A stretch of DNA of 64,000 nt from the NCBI RefSeq assembly GCF_024359525.1, contig NZ_JAKZEU010000005.1:265035-329034 (forward strand). The letters run 5' to 3'. This stretch comes from Paracoccus albicereus. Its GTDB lineage: Bacteria > Pseudomonadota > Alphaproteobacteria > Rhodobacterales > Rhodobacteraceae. A model generated the notes under the pieces. It was not told the origin of the DNA, did not search any database, and worked only from the letters and a program-made list of their open reading frames with translations. A program made the position numbers and the translations under genes. Positions 57,712 through 64,000 of this stretch are shown piece by piece. How positions within the stretch are numbered: the first letter of the stretch is position 1; every line of letters starts with the position of its first letter.

Positions 57712-58593
57712 TTAAAGACCGTTCAGCGGCACCTTCAGCATAGGCTTGCCGTCCTTGTCGGTCGGCACCTCGCCTGCGCGCATGTTCACCTGCAAAGAGG
57801 GGATGATGAGCCGGGGCATCGCGAGGGTGGCGTCGCGTTCGGTCCGGAACTTGACGAAGTCCGCCTTGGACTTGCCGCCGCCGACATGGATGTTTTGCGC
57901 CTTCTCCTCGCCTACCGTGGTTTCCCACTGGATGTTGCGCCCGTTCGGCCCGTAATCGTGGCACATGAACAGTCGCATCTCGTCTGGCAGGGACAGCACC
58001 TTCTGGATCGAATCGTAAAGCGTCGCGGCATCGCCACCGGGGAAATCGGCCCGCGCCGAGCCACCGTCGGGCATGAACAGCGTGTCGCCGACAAAGGCCG
58101 CATCGCCGATCACATGGACCATGCAGGCCGGGGTGTGGCCCGGCGTGTAGATCGCGAAGGCGCGCATGGCGCCGATCATGTAGGTGTCGCCGTCCTCGAA
58201 CAGCCGGTCGAACTGGCTGCCATCACGCTGGAATTCGGTGCCCTCGTTGAAGACCTTGCCGAAGGTCTCCTGCACGACCATGATCTTGCTACCGATGCCG
58301 ATCTTTCCGCCCAGCTTCTGCTGAATGTAGGGCGCGGCCGACAGGTGATCGGCGTGGACGTGGGTCTCGATGATCCACTCCAGCTTTAGCGCCTGGGACT
58401 GCACCTGACGGATCAATTCATCGGCATGGTCGTAGGTGATGCGACCCGCCGCGTAGTCGATGTCCATCACGCTGTCGATGATGGCGCAGGCGTCCGAAGA
58501 CGGATCCTTCACGATGTAGCTGATCGTGTTCGTGGCCTCGTCGAAGAAGGCCTGGACGTCTGGTTTGATCGTCATGTCGACGGGATAGGTCAT
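57712..58593 (-). CDS. MBL-fold persulfide dioxygenase (ETHE1-like)
   Basis: The 293-residue metallo-beta-lactamase-fold protein belongs to the ETHE1/glyoxalase II-like group that oxidises glutathione persulfide to sulfite. Metal-site motifs are IIETHVHADHLSA (about residues 66-78), IYTPGHTPACMVHVIGD, and FVGDTLFMPDGGSARADFPGGDA, with a later MCHDYGP histidine. The long C-terminal tail (from RNIQWETTVGEEKAQNIHV) is the type seen in persulfide dioxygenases of DUF442-associated operons. The ATG at 58593 has AGGAGA 7 nt upstream; an earlier in-frame open stretch is not needed. It lies 25 nt upstream of the SQR gene and likely uses its product. Confidence 0.92.
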   Translation of the reverse strand: MTYPVDMTIKPDVQAFFDEATNTISYIVKDPSSDACAIIDSVMDIDYAAGRITYDHADELIRQVQSQALKLEWIIETHVHADHLSAAPYIQQKLGGKIGIGSKIMVVQETFGKVFNEGTEFQRDGSQFDRLFEDGDTYMIGAMRAFAIYTPGHTPACMVHVIGDAAFVGDTLFMPDGGSARADFPGGDAATLYDSIQKVLSLPDEMRLFMCHDYGPNGRNIQWETTVGEEKAQNIHVGGGKSKADFVKFRTERDATLAMPRLIIPSLQVNMRAGEVPTDKDGKPMLKVPLNGL

Positions 58594-58622
58594 CGGGTGA
58601 TCTCCTGAAGGAATGCGGTGGT

Positions 58623-59054
58623 TCAGGCGGCAGCGCGCGGCTGATGCAGCGGCGCCACGATGCGGCGCAGCCAGAAGCCGAGGATCACGGCGCCGAGGAA
58701 CAGGGCGACTTCCCAGCGTCCGGTGCCAAGGGCCGGGATCGCCGCGCCTGGGCAGAAGCCCGCGATGCCCCAGCCGATCCCGAACAGCGCCGATCCACCG
58801 ACCAGCTTCATGTCGATCTGGGTGCCGGTCGGAACCTGGAAGCGCCCTTCGAACAGTGGGGCCTTGCGCTTCCAGACAAGGCGATAACCGACGGAGGCCG
58901 CGACCAGCGCGCCGCTCATGACGAAGGCCAGGCTCGGGTCCCAACTGCCCGCGAGGTCGAAGAAGTTCAGAACCTTTGCCGGGTCCATCATGCCCGACAG
59001 GGCGATCCCCGTGCCAAAGACGAGGCCGGTCAGAAGGGCGAAGAGAAGCTTCAT
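58623..59054 (-). CDS. YeeE/YedE (DUF6691) membrane protein, PmpB-like
   Basis: The 143-residue protein is half of a two-part YeeE/YedE transporter. It has LLTGLVFGTGIALSGMMDPAKVLNFFDLAG at the N-terminus and the conserved cysteine in GIGWGIAGFCPGAAIPAL near residue 100, with four hydrophobic segments. YeeE/YedE proteins import thiosulfate or move sulfane-sulfur species through conserved cysteines. The partner half lies 3 nt upstream. It is 29 nt upstream of the persulfide dioxygenase gene. Confidence 0.9.
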   Translation of the reverse strand: MKLLFALLTGLVFGTGIALSGMMDPAKVLNFFDLAGSWDPSLAFVMSGALVAASVGYRLVWKRKAPLFEGRFQVPTGTQIDMKLVGGSALFGIGWGIAGFCPGAAIPALGTGRWEVALFLGAVILGFWLRRIVAPLHQPRAAA

Positions 59055-59057
59055 GGA

Positions 59058-59489
59058 TCAGCCTCCGAAGACGTGTCGGATCAGGAAGACCGTGATCGCG
59101 GCGGTGGCCATGAAGGTGGGCACAGCGACCAGCGACCGGACTGACAGGCGCGACAGCCCGCAAACCCCATGTCCCGACGTGCAGCCTGAGCCGAGACTGG
59201 CGCCAAGACCCACGATGACGCCGCCCACGGCGATAGACGCCGGGCTCACCGGCACCGTCAGCGCGGGCATCGTGCCGATGACCGCGAAGATCGCGATCGG
59301 CGAAAGGACCATGCCGGCGATCAGCGCGAGCCGCCAGCTCAACTCCTCGCGGCTTTCCGGAAAGATCGCGCCCGACAGGATGCCGGTCGCGCCAAAGATC
59401 CGGCCAAGGGCAAGCATCAGAAGGACCGCACCAAGACCGATCAGCAGACCGCCGCCGAAGGATGAAAAAGGTGTGAACGCGGTCTCCAT
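59058..59489 (-). CDS. YeeE/YedE membrane protein, PmpA-like
   Basis: The 143-residue partner half carries the cysteine motif GASLGSGCTSGHGVCGLSRLS (about residues 95-115), the hallmark of YeeE/YedE sulfur transporters, plus FGGGLLIGLGAVLLMLALGRI at the N-terminus. It has about four membrane segments. The ATG at 59489 is one base after the stop of the DUF2892 gene, so the three small membrane genes are tightly coupled. Confidence 0.9.
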   Translation of the reverse strand: METAFTPFSSFGGGLLIGLGAVLLMLALGRIFGATGILSGAIFPESREELSWRLALIAGMVLSPIAIFAVIGTMPALTVPVSPASIAVGGVIVGLGASLGSGCTSGHGVCGLSRLSVRSLVAVPTFMATAAITVFLIRHVFGG

Positions 59490-59490
59490 G

Positions 59491-59706
59491 TCAGCACTCG
59501 CGGCAGGTCTTGATCCCGAGGATGGCATAAAGCGGGCACATCCTCAGGACCGAGGTCGCCAGCATCACGACGCCGATCGCGGCGGCGCCATACTTGAACA
59601 GCGGCCCGGCGAAAAGCGGCGATGCGCTGAAAAGCGCAAGGGAGAGCAGGATAAGCCCAAGCGCCGCGCGCAGGATACGATCGAGAGTTCCAACATTGGT
59701 CGTCAT
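59491..59706 (-). CDS. DUF2892 (YgaP-like) membrane protein
   Basis: This small protein of 71 residues has two membrane helices (ALGLILLSLALFSASPLFAG and YGAAAIGVVMLATSVLRM) and a cysteine-rich end CPLYAILGIKTCREC. DUF2892 is the membrane anchor fused to rhodanese in YgaP; here it stands alone. The cysteines may handle sulfane sulfur. GGAGG lies 5 nt before the ATG. It is the first gene of the minus-strand sulfur operon and has a 13-bp palindrome 57 nt upstream. Confidence 0.88.
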   Translation of the reverse strand: MTTNVGTLDRILRAALGLILLSLALFSASPLFAGPLFKYGAAAIGVVMLATSVLRMCPLYAILGIKTCREC

Positions 59707-59763
59707 GGCGTCCTCCGGACTTGAAACCTGACCATGGCGTATCGCTTCGGCGACGCAGGTTCA

Positions 59764-59776
59764 GTGATATTGTCAC
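59764..59776. promoter_or_regulatory. Palindromic operator candidate upstream of the DUF2892-YeeE operon
   Basis: GTGATATTGTCAC differs by one base from the reverse complement of the palindrome at 60987-60999. A weak -10 (CGATAC at 59744-59739, minus strand) places the palindrome near -38, as for a class II activator. The -35 is poor. Confidence 0.6.
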
Positions 59777-59801
59777 CCAACTGCGTTTTTTCCGGGTGTC
59801 G

Positions 59802-60467
59802 CTAGTCGCTGTCGGCAAGCGCCCGCAACGCCGGTTTGTCTATGATCTCGATCCGTCCGCGCGACTGTGCGATGTAGCCGCGCTTCTGGAAATCGTGCAG
59901 CACGCGCGAGATGACTTCGCGCGCCGTTCCTAATTCGCTCGCGATCTGCGCATGGGTCGCGGCGATCTCCCTGTCGCCACCCACCAGGCTCAGAAGACGC
60001 TCGGCAAGCCGGACATCGATCCGGCCGAACGCGACATCGTCAACCACGCGCAGAAGGTCGATCAACCGCCGCGAATAAGCCGCGAAGACGAAGTTACGAA
60101 AAGCCGCCTCGTCGGCGACCAGGGCGTCGAATGCCGGCCTTGGAAGAACGACGACGCTGATGTCGGTTTCTGCCAGACCTTCGGCATTATAGGCCTCTTC
60201 CGCCAGCATGCAGGCCGTCGTCAGAACACAGCTTTCTCCAGCATCAACGCGGTAAAGAACGATGTCCCGGCCGTTCTCTGATGACTGCGAAACGCGAATC
60301 GTGCCTTCAAGGAGGAACAGCAAGCTGTCCGGGATGTTGCTCGGGCCGAAAACCTCTTGGCCTTTGCGGTATGTGCGGATCTGCGCGACCTTGAGCAGCC
60401 GATCTCTCACGGCGCGCGGCAAGGCTCTGGTCCCCTGAAATTGTTCCGTCCAGTCGCCGATATTCAT
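59802..60467 (-). CDS. Crp/Fnr-family transcriptional regulator
   Basis: The 221-residue regulator has a cyclic-nucleotide-like beta-roll (about residues 25-115, LFLLEGTIRVSQSSENGRDIVLYRVDAGESC) and a C-terminal helix-turn-helix (ATHAQIASELGTAREVISRVLHDFQKRGYI, about residues 168-198). It lacks the N-terminal FNR iron-sulfur cysteines. Two cysteines, Cys 80 and Cys 86 (CVLTTAC), lie in the sensor domain and could respond to oxidation or persulfidation. It is overlapped by the upstream Rrf2 gene by 4 nt, giving a two-regulator unit. It lies between two copies of a shared palindrome and is the best candidate to bind it. Confidence 0.9.
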   Translation of the reverse strand: MNIGDWTEQFQGTRALPRAVRDRLLKVAQIRTYRKGQEVFGPSNIPDSLLFLLEGTIRVSQSSENGRDIVLYRVDAGESCVLTTACMLAEEAYNAEGLAETDISVVVLPRPAFDALVADEAAFRNFVFAAYSRRLIDLLRVVDDVAFGRIDVRLAERLLSLVGGDREIAATHAQIASELGTAREVISRVLHDFQKRGYIAQSRGRIEIIDKPALRALADSD

Positions 60468-60934
60468 CCTTCCCTCCCCAGGGAGGAAGCGATACTTTCT
60501 TCGATCGGCGTGATGCGCGCCAAAAGATCGCCCTTGTTTGAGGCAATATCGGCCAGCGTCAGGTCATCTAAGACCGCCATGAATGCTTTGGTCGCCTGCT
60601 GTAACGCACGCGATAGCTTGCAAATGCCAATCAGCGGACAAGTGTTCTTTTCAGGATTGAAGCACTCGACGACCTCAAGCGACCCCTCGGTCAGCCGGAT
60701 GACGTGTCCCACGACGATTTCATCGGCAGGACGTGCCAGCTTAAATCCGCCGCCTCTTCCCCGCCTTGTTTCCAACAGCCCTGCCTGTCCCAGTTCGTGC
60801 ACGATCTTCACGATATGTGGCCGGGCAAGCCCATGCACCCTGACTACGTCATCCACCCGGACAAGCTCGGGAGACCTGAGCGCGGCAAGCTGCAGCGATC
60901 GGAGCGCGTAGTTCGAGTATGCCGTGAGCTTCAT
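60464..60934 (-). CDS. Rrf2-family (NsrR-like) iron-sulfur regulator
   Basis: The 156-residue regulator has an N-terminal winged helix-turn-helix (MKLTAYSNYALRSLQLAAL... VHGLARPHIVKIVHELGQAGLLETRRGRGGGF). Three cysteines near residues 91, 99 and 105 (ECFNPEKNTCPLIGIC) form a C-x7-C-x5-C cluster ligand set. This is similar to NsrR (nitric oxide) and other Rrf2 sensors, with a longer first spacing than E. coli NsrR. GGGAGG precedes the ATG. It is co-transcribed with the Crp/Fnr gene. A promoter with TATATC -10 overlaps the palindrome at 60987-60999. Confidence 0.9.
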   Translation of the reverse strand: MKLTAYSNYALRSLQLAALRSPELVRVDDVVRVHGLARPHIVKIVHELGQAGLLETRRGRGGGFKLARPADEIVVGHVIRLTEGSLEVVECFNPEKNTCPLIGICKLSRALQQATKAFMAVLDDLTLADIASNKGDLLARITPIEESIASSLGREG

Positions 60935-60963
60935 CGATGCCTCCCGGTTAAAGTTCTAGTCGC

Positions 60964-60993
60964 GATATATCTTTTTCACAAGCTGAGTGACAA
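60964..60993 (-). promoter_or_regulatory. Promoter of the rrf2-crp unit
   Basis: On the minus strand TTGTCA (60993-60988) and TATATC (60969-60964) are spaced by 18 nt. The -35 box lies inside the palindrome at 60987-60999, so binding there would compete with or contact RNA polymerase. Confidence 0.55.
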
Positions 60994-60999
60994 TGTCAC
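60987..60999. promoter_or_regulatory. Palindromic operator candidate between rrf2 and the divergent ORF
   Basis: GTGACAATGTCAC has 6-bp arms around one base. It sits 52 nt from the rrf2 start and 55 nt from the divergent ORF start, matching the 57-nt spacing of its twin at 59764. Confidence 0.65.
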
Positions 61000-61054
61000 T
61001 GAAGCGCTCACCGCGACGCAGTAGCCGGCGATCAAGCCGCTGAAAGGAAACATC

Positions 61055-61189
61055 ATGCCTTCGCTCTTTGGTGACATCGTTCTGGACTTCACCGCCGACA
61101 CGGCCCTCTGGCCGATTTCCGCTGAATGCACTTCAGCGTGGGATAGCCACCAAATTGGCCCTGCCTGCAGAGTAGCGACCCAGCGATGA
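61055..61189 (+). pseudogene. Short divergent ORF, probably truncated gene
   Basis: An ATG with AAAGGAAA 7 nt upstream opens 44 codons (MPSLFGDIVLDFTADTAL...) and then stops. The first 18 codons look coding; the rest is rich in rare combinations and ends without a domain. Its start is symmetric to rrf2 about the shared palindrome. I infer a gene whose 3' part was replaced by the scar beginning near 61105. No family is recognised, and it may instead be a genuine small protein. Confidence 0.35.
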
Positions 61190-61398
61190 GGTCATCATGC
61201 CGCCCCGATCGACGACGACACGCCGAAAAACTTGCTCTCGAGGAGTCTGGCAATGCATTGCCCCTATCGGCGGATAACTCACATCGATGATCCATTGCTG
61301 GCGCACCGTTGAACGCAGATCGCACATTTTGTTCTTCCGAGCCAAACCGGACAGACGGCTGTGTCGCCTGTTCCGCAACCTTCCCCGGGAGTTGACCC
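61105..61398. other. Non-coding scar before cydA, possible mobile-element remnant
   Basis: This 294-nt stretch has no convincing gene on either strand and lower GC than cydA. It contains the palindrome CGCTGAA-TGCAC-TTCAGCG (61120-61138) and text such as a possible broken frame on the minus strand. It resembles insertion-sequence debris, but no transposase motif is visible. The promoter of cydA must lie here or upstream; no clear -35/-10 pair stands out. CCCGGGAG before the ATG is the ribosome-binding site. Confidence 0.3.
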
Positions 61399-62847
61399 AT
61401 GCTGGAATCCTTTGACGCGGTGCTGCTGGCGCGGATCCAGTTTGCCTTCACGGTCAGCTTCCACTTCCTGTTTCCGGCCTTCACCATCGGTTTGGCGAGC
61501 TATCTGGCGGTCCTGAACGCGCTGTGGCTCTGGACGAAAGAGCATCGCTACCTCGATCTCTTCCGCTACTGGGTCAAGATCTTCGCGCTGGCCTTTGCCA
61601 TGGGCGTCGTTTCCGGCATCGTCATGTCCTACCAGTTCGGCACCAACTGGTCGGTCTTTTCCGACAAGGCCGGTCCCGTGATCGGCGCGCCGATGGCCTA
61701 CGAGGTGCTGTCGGCCTTCTTCCTGGAAGCCGGCTTCCTCGGCGTGATGTTGTTCGGGCGCGACCGCGTCGGCCCGACGCTGCACATGATCGCCTGCGCC
61801 GCCGTGGCCGGGGGAACGTGCCTGTCGGCCTTCTGGATTCTCAGCGTGAACAGCTGGATGCACACGCCCGCGGGCTTTTCCATCGACCCCGAGACCGGTC
61901 AGTTCCTGCCCGAGGATTTCTGGCAGGTCATCTTCAACCCGTCCTTCCCCTACCGGCTGATGCACACCGTCACCGCGGCCTACCTCACCACCGCCTTCAT
62001 CGTCGGCGGCGTCGGGGCCTGGCACCTGCTGCGCCAGCGCCATCGCGGCGACGAGATCACGCCCGCGACCCGCACGATGTTTTCCATGGCGATGTGGATG
62101 GCGGTCTGCGTGGCGCCGGTCCAGATCTATCTGGGCGATCTTCACGGGCTGAACACGCTGGAACACCAGCCGGCCAAGGTCATGGCGATGGAAGGCCATT
62201 ACGAAAGCCACGAAGACGGTGCGCCGCTGTATCTGTTCGGCATCCCCAACGATGCCGAACAGCGGCTGGATTATGCCGTCGGCATTCCGAAACTGTCCTC
62301 GCTGATCCTCAAGCACGATCTGAACGCGCCGCTTGCCGGGCTCGACACGATCCCGGACGAGGATCAGCCGCCGGTCTTCATCGTCTTCTGGGCGTTCCGG
62401 GTGATGGTCGCGATCGGCTTCGCCATGCTGGGCCTGGGCGCCTGGTCGCTGTGGGCGCGCTGGCGCGGCAGGCTTTACGACTGGCCTGCGCTGCATCGCG
62501 CGGCCGTCGTGATGGGCCCGTCCGGCCTGATCGCGGTGCTGGCCGGCTGGATCACGACAGAGGTCGGACGCCAGCCCTTCACGGTCTATGGCCACCTGCG
62601 CACGATCGACAGCGCGGCACCGCTGGCCGCACCGGCAGTCGCGGCCTCGCTCATCGCGTTCATCGTGATCTATTTCGCGGTCTTCGGGGCCGGCACCTTC
62701 TACATCATGCGGCTGATGTCGCGCGCGCCATCCTCGCAGGAGCCGCGGCTGAAGGACGCGACCGGCGGGCCGACCCGCGCGGCGGGGATCACGCCCGCCC
62801 CGCAGCACGCCCGCCAGCATCCCGAACACGTTCAGCCCGGAGAGTGA
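61399..62847 (+). CDS. cydA: Cytochrome bd-type quinol oxidase subunit I (CioA/CydA)
   Basis: This subunit carries hemes b558, b595 and d and oxidises quinol with oxygen. The 482 residues indicate the short-Q-loop, cyanide-insensitive (CIO) class. Heme ligand His 22 is in VSFHFLFPAFT, a second His near 189 in YRLMHTVTAAYL, and the methionine in FWAFRVMVAIGFAM. The quinol-site motif is GRQPFTVYG (about residues 389-397). The terminal 45 residues are polar. It is followed by cydB with one nucleotide between stop and start. It stands next to sulfide-oxidation genes, and bd oxidases are known to resist sulfide, unlike heme-copper oxidases. Confidence 0.96.
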   Translation: MLESFDAVLLARIQFAFTVSFHFLFPAFTIGLASYLAVLNALWLWTKEHRYLDLFRYWVKIFALAFAMGVVSGIVMSYQFGTNWSVFSDKAGPVIGAPMAYEVLSAFFLEAGFLGVMLFGRDRVGPTLHMIACAAVAGGTCLSAFWILSVNSWMHTPAGFSIDPETGQFLPEDFWQVIFNPSFPYRLMHTVTAAYLTTAFIVGGVGAWHLLRQRHRGDEITPATRTMFSMAMWMAVCVAPVQIYLGDLHGLNTLEHQPAKVMAMEGHYESHEDGAPLYLFGIPNDAEQRLDYAVGIPKLSSLILKHDLNAPLAGLDTIPDEDQPPVFIVFWAFRVMVAIGFAMLGLGAWSLWARWRGRLYDWPALHRAAVVMGPSGLIAVLAGWITTEVGRQPFTVYGHLRTIDSAAPLAAPAVAASLIAFIVIYFAVFGAGTFYIMRLMSRAPSSQEPRLKDATGGPTRAAGITPAPQHARQHPEHVQPGE

Positions 62848-62848
62848 C

Positions 62849-63880
62849 ATGCCGATCGTGGACAACATCTCGTTCGACCTGACCTTCATCTGGGCGTTCC
62901 TGATCGCCTTCGCGGTGCTGGTCTACGTCATCCTCGACGGTTTCGACCTCGGGCTCGGGATCCTCTTCGCGACGGAACGCGAGCGGGGCGACCGCGACAT
63001 CATCATGAACACGGTGGCGCCGGTCTGGGACGGCAACGAGACCTGGCTGGTCCTGGGCGGCGGCGGCTTGCTGGCCGCCTTTCCGCTGGCCTATGCGCTG
63101 ATCCTGCCCGCACTCTACGCGCCGCTGATCGCGATGCTGCTGGCGCTGATCTTCCGCGGTGTCGCGTTCGAGTTCCGCTGGCGCACGACGCGCTGGCGCG
63201 GGGTCTGGGACATCGCGTTCATCGGCGGCTCGACGATGGCGTCCTTCGCGCAGGGCGTGGCGCTTGGTGCGCTGCTGCAGGGGATCGAGATCGACCAGAC
63301 CGGCCGCGCCTATGCCGGCGGCTGGTGGGACTGGCTGACGCCGTTCTCGATCACCGTCGGTCTCGGCGTCGTGGTGGGCTATATGCTGCTTGGCGCGACG
63401 TGGCTGGTGATGAAGACCGGGGGAGAGTTGCAGGACCGGATGCGCACGCGCGCCTGGTTCTATGGCATCGCCACGGTCGGGTTCATCATCGTGGTCAGCC
63501 TGTGGACGCCGTTCCTGCAGGAAGGATATTACGCGCGCTGGTTCTCGGGCTGGGGCATCCCGCTGGCGGGGCTGGTCGGGCTGTCGGTCATCGCGCTGGC
63601 GCTGTTGATGTTCCGCGCGCTGCATGTCCACCGCCACGATTACTGGCCATTCTTCCTGGCGCTGGCGATGTTCGCGCTGTGCTTCGTGGGCCTGGGCGTG
63701 TCGATGTTCCCCTATATCGTCCCCGTCGAGGTCACGATCTGGGAGGCCGCGGCCCCCCGCAACGCACAGGTCTTCATGCTGATCGGCGCCTCGATCCTGA
63801 TCCCGATCATCCTGGCCTACACCGCCTATGCCTATTGGGTGTTCCGCGGCAAGATCGACGCCGACACCGGCTATCACTGA
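62849..63880 (+). CDS. cydB: Cytochrome bd-type quinol oxidase subunit II (CioB/CydB)
   Basis: The 343-residue membrane subunit pairs with CydA. It has LVYVILDGFDLGLGILF near residue 25, VAPVWDGNETWLVLGGGGLLAAFP near residue 55, and RGVAFEFRWRTTRWRGVWD, with about eight or nine membrane helices. The C-terminus ends with AYWVFRGKIDADTGYH. It starts one base after cydA stops, and its own TGA overlaps the ATG of the following small gene. Confidence 0.96.
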   Translation: MPIVDNISFDLTFIWAFLIAFAVLVYVILDGFDLGLGILFATERERGDRDIIMNTVAPVWDGNETWLVLGGGGLLAAFPLAYALILPALYAPLIAMLLALIFRGVAFEFRWRTTRWRGVWDIAFIGGSTMASFAQGVALGALLQGIEIDQTGRAYAGGWWDWLTPFSITVGLGVVVGYMLLGATWLVMKTGGELQDRMRTRAWFYGIATVGFIIVVSLWTPFLQEGYYARWFSGWGIPLAGLVGLSVIALALLMFRALHVHRHDYWPFFLALAMFALCFVGLGVSMFPYIVPVEVTIWEAAAPRNAQVFMLIGASILIPIILAYTAYAYWVFRGKIDADTGYH

Positions 63881-63996
63881 TGGCGAAGCGGCCCAAGACC
63901 TGGCTCCGCCGGCTGGGCTGGTTCGGCCTGCTGTGGCTGGCCGGTGTCGCGGCGGTCGGCACCGTCGCCCTGATCCTGCGCATGTGGATCGCCTGA
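63880..63996 (+). CDS. DUF2474 small membrane protein (CydX-like accessory of bd oxidase)
   Basis: This 38-residue protein is a basic N-terminus (MAKRPKTWLRRLGW) followed by one membrane helix (FGLLWLAGVAAVGTVALILRMWI). DUF2474 genes habitually follow cioAB, and by analogy with CydX the peptide probably stabilises the oxidase. It shares one base with the cydB stop (TGATG). The stop lies four bases before the window end, so the operon may continue. Confidence 0.85.
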   Translation: MAKRPKTWLRRLGWFGLLWLAGVAAVGTVALILRMWIA

Positions 63997-64000
63997 ACGC

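Noticed and set aside
53296..61398. Prophage or integrative element with its own integrase
   Set aside because: No integrase, transposase, phage structural or transfer gene is seen. The tRNA position and composition allow only an inferred island.

Overview
The window is a high-GC bacterial chromosome segment of 64 kb, almost fully coding, with many ATGA or TGATG gene overlaps. The gene content fits an alphaproteobacterium of the Rhodobacteraceae (Paracoccus/Rhodovulum/Roseobacter-like). The markers are a short prolyl-tRNA synthetase, a FYDLN acid-rich Zn-ribbon protein, DUF2937 and DUF4239 proteins, a HisZ plus short HisG pair, an HdaA-type DnaA homologue, a VPLPG-CTERM-like protein and a HemB whose metal-site cysteines are replaced. 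The assignment to family is an inference from content, not from a marker tree.

Layout. 1-6528: the 3' part of clpA, then a five-gene branched-chain amino acid (HAAT) type ABC transporter. 6529-12529: CAP-domain lipoprotein, guaA, Tat-exported transglutaminase-like protein, DUF72, an ABM-GNAT fusion and class I (DhnA-type) aldolase. 12729-22744: a low-complexity orphan, pgk, two cyclophilins (cytoplasmic and exported), a PPDK-like protein with a degenerate ATP-grasp, a SleB-type hydrolase and folB-folP-glmM. 22813-33071: flavin monooxygenase, DksA-like protein, MoxR ATPase, GNAT, hisC-tyrA, slyX, hisS-hisZ-hisG and a glycosyltransferase. 33185-35279: groESL behind a sigma70 promoter and a CIRCE operator. 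35367-52818: housekeeping genes including ppx, hdaA, proS, pabB/pabC, mfd, hemB and a TIGR02300 protein, with several membrane or exported proteins.

A tRNA-Ala(GGC) gene at 53008-53083 marks a change. Downstream DNA is visibly less GC-rich at first and carries a sulfur module on the minus strand: a DsbA-like oxidoreductase, a SulP transporter, a DUF442-sulfide:quinone oxidoreductase fusion, an ETHE1-like persulfide dioxygenase, a YeeE/YedE (PmpA/PmpB-like) pair, a DUF2892 protein, a Crp/Fnr regulator and an Rrf2 regulator. These genes would oxidise sulfide to persulfide, then to sulfite and thiosulfate, with electrons entering the quinone pool. Next, on the plus strand, comes a cyanide-insensitive-type cytochrome bd operon (cydA, cydB and a 38-aa DUF2474 gene), a quinol oxidase class known to resist sulfide. 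A 13-bp palindrome, GTGAYATTGTCAC, lies 52-57 nt upstream of three start codons in the module, so it is a candidate operator for one of the two local regulators. Between the regulators and cydA are a short divergent ORF that looks truncated and a non-coding scar, suggesting rearrangement.
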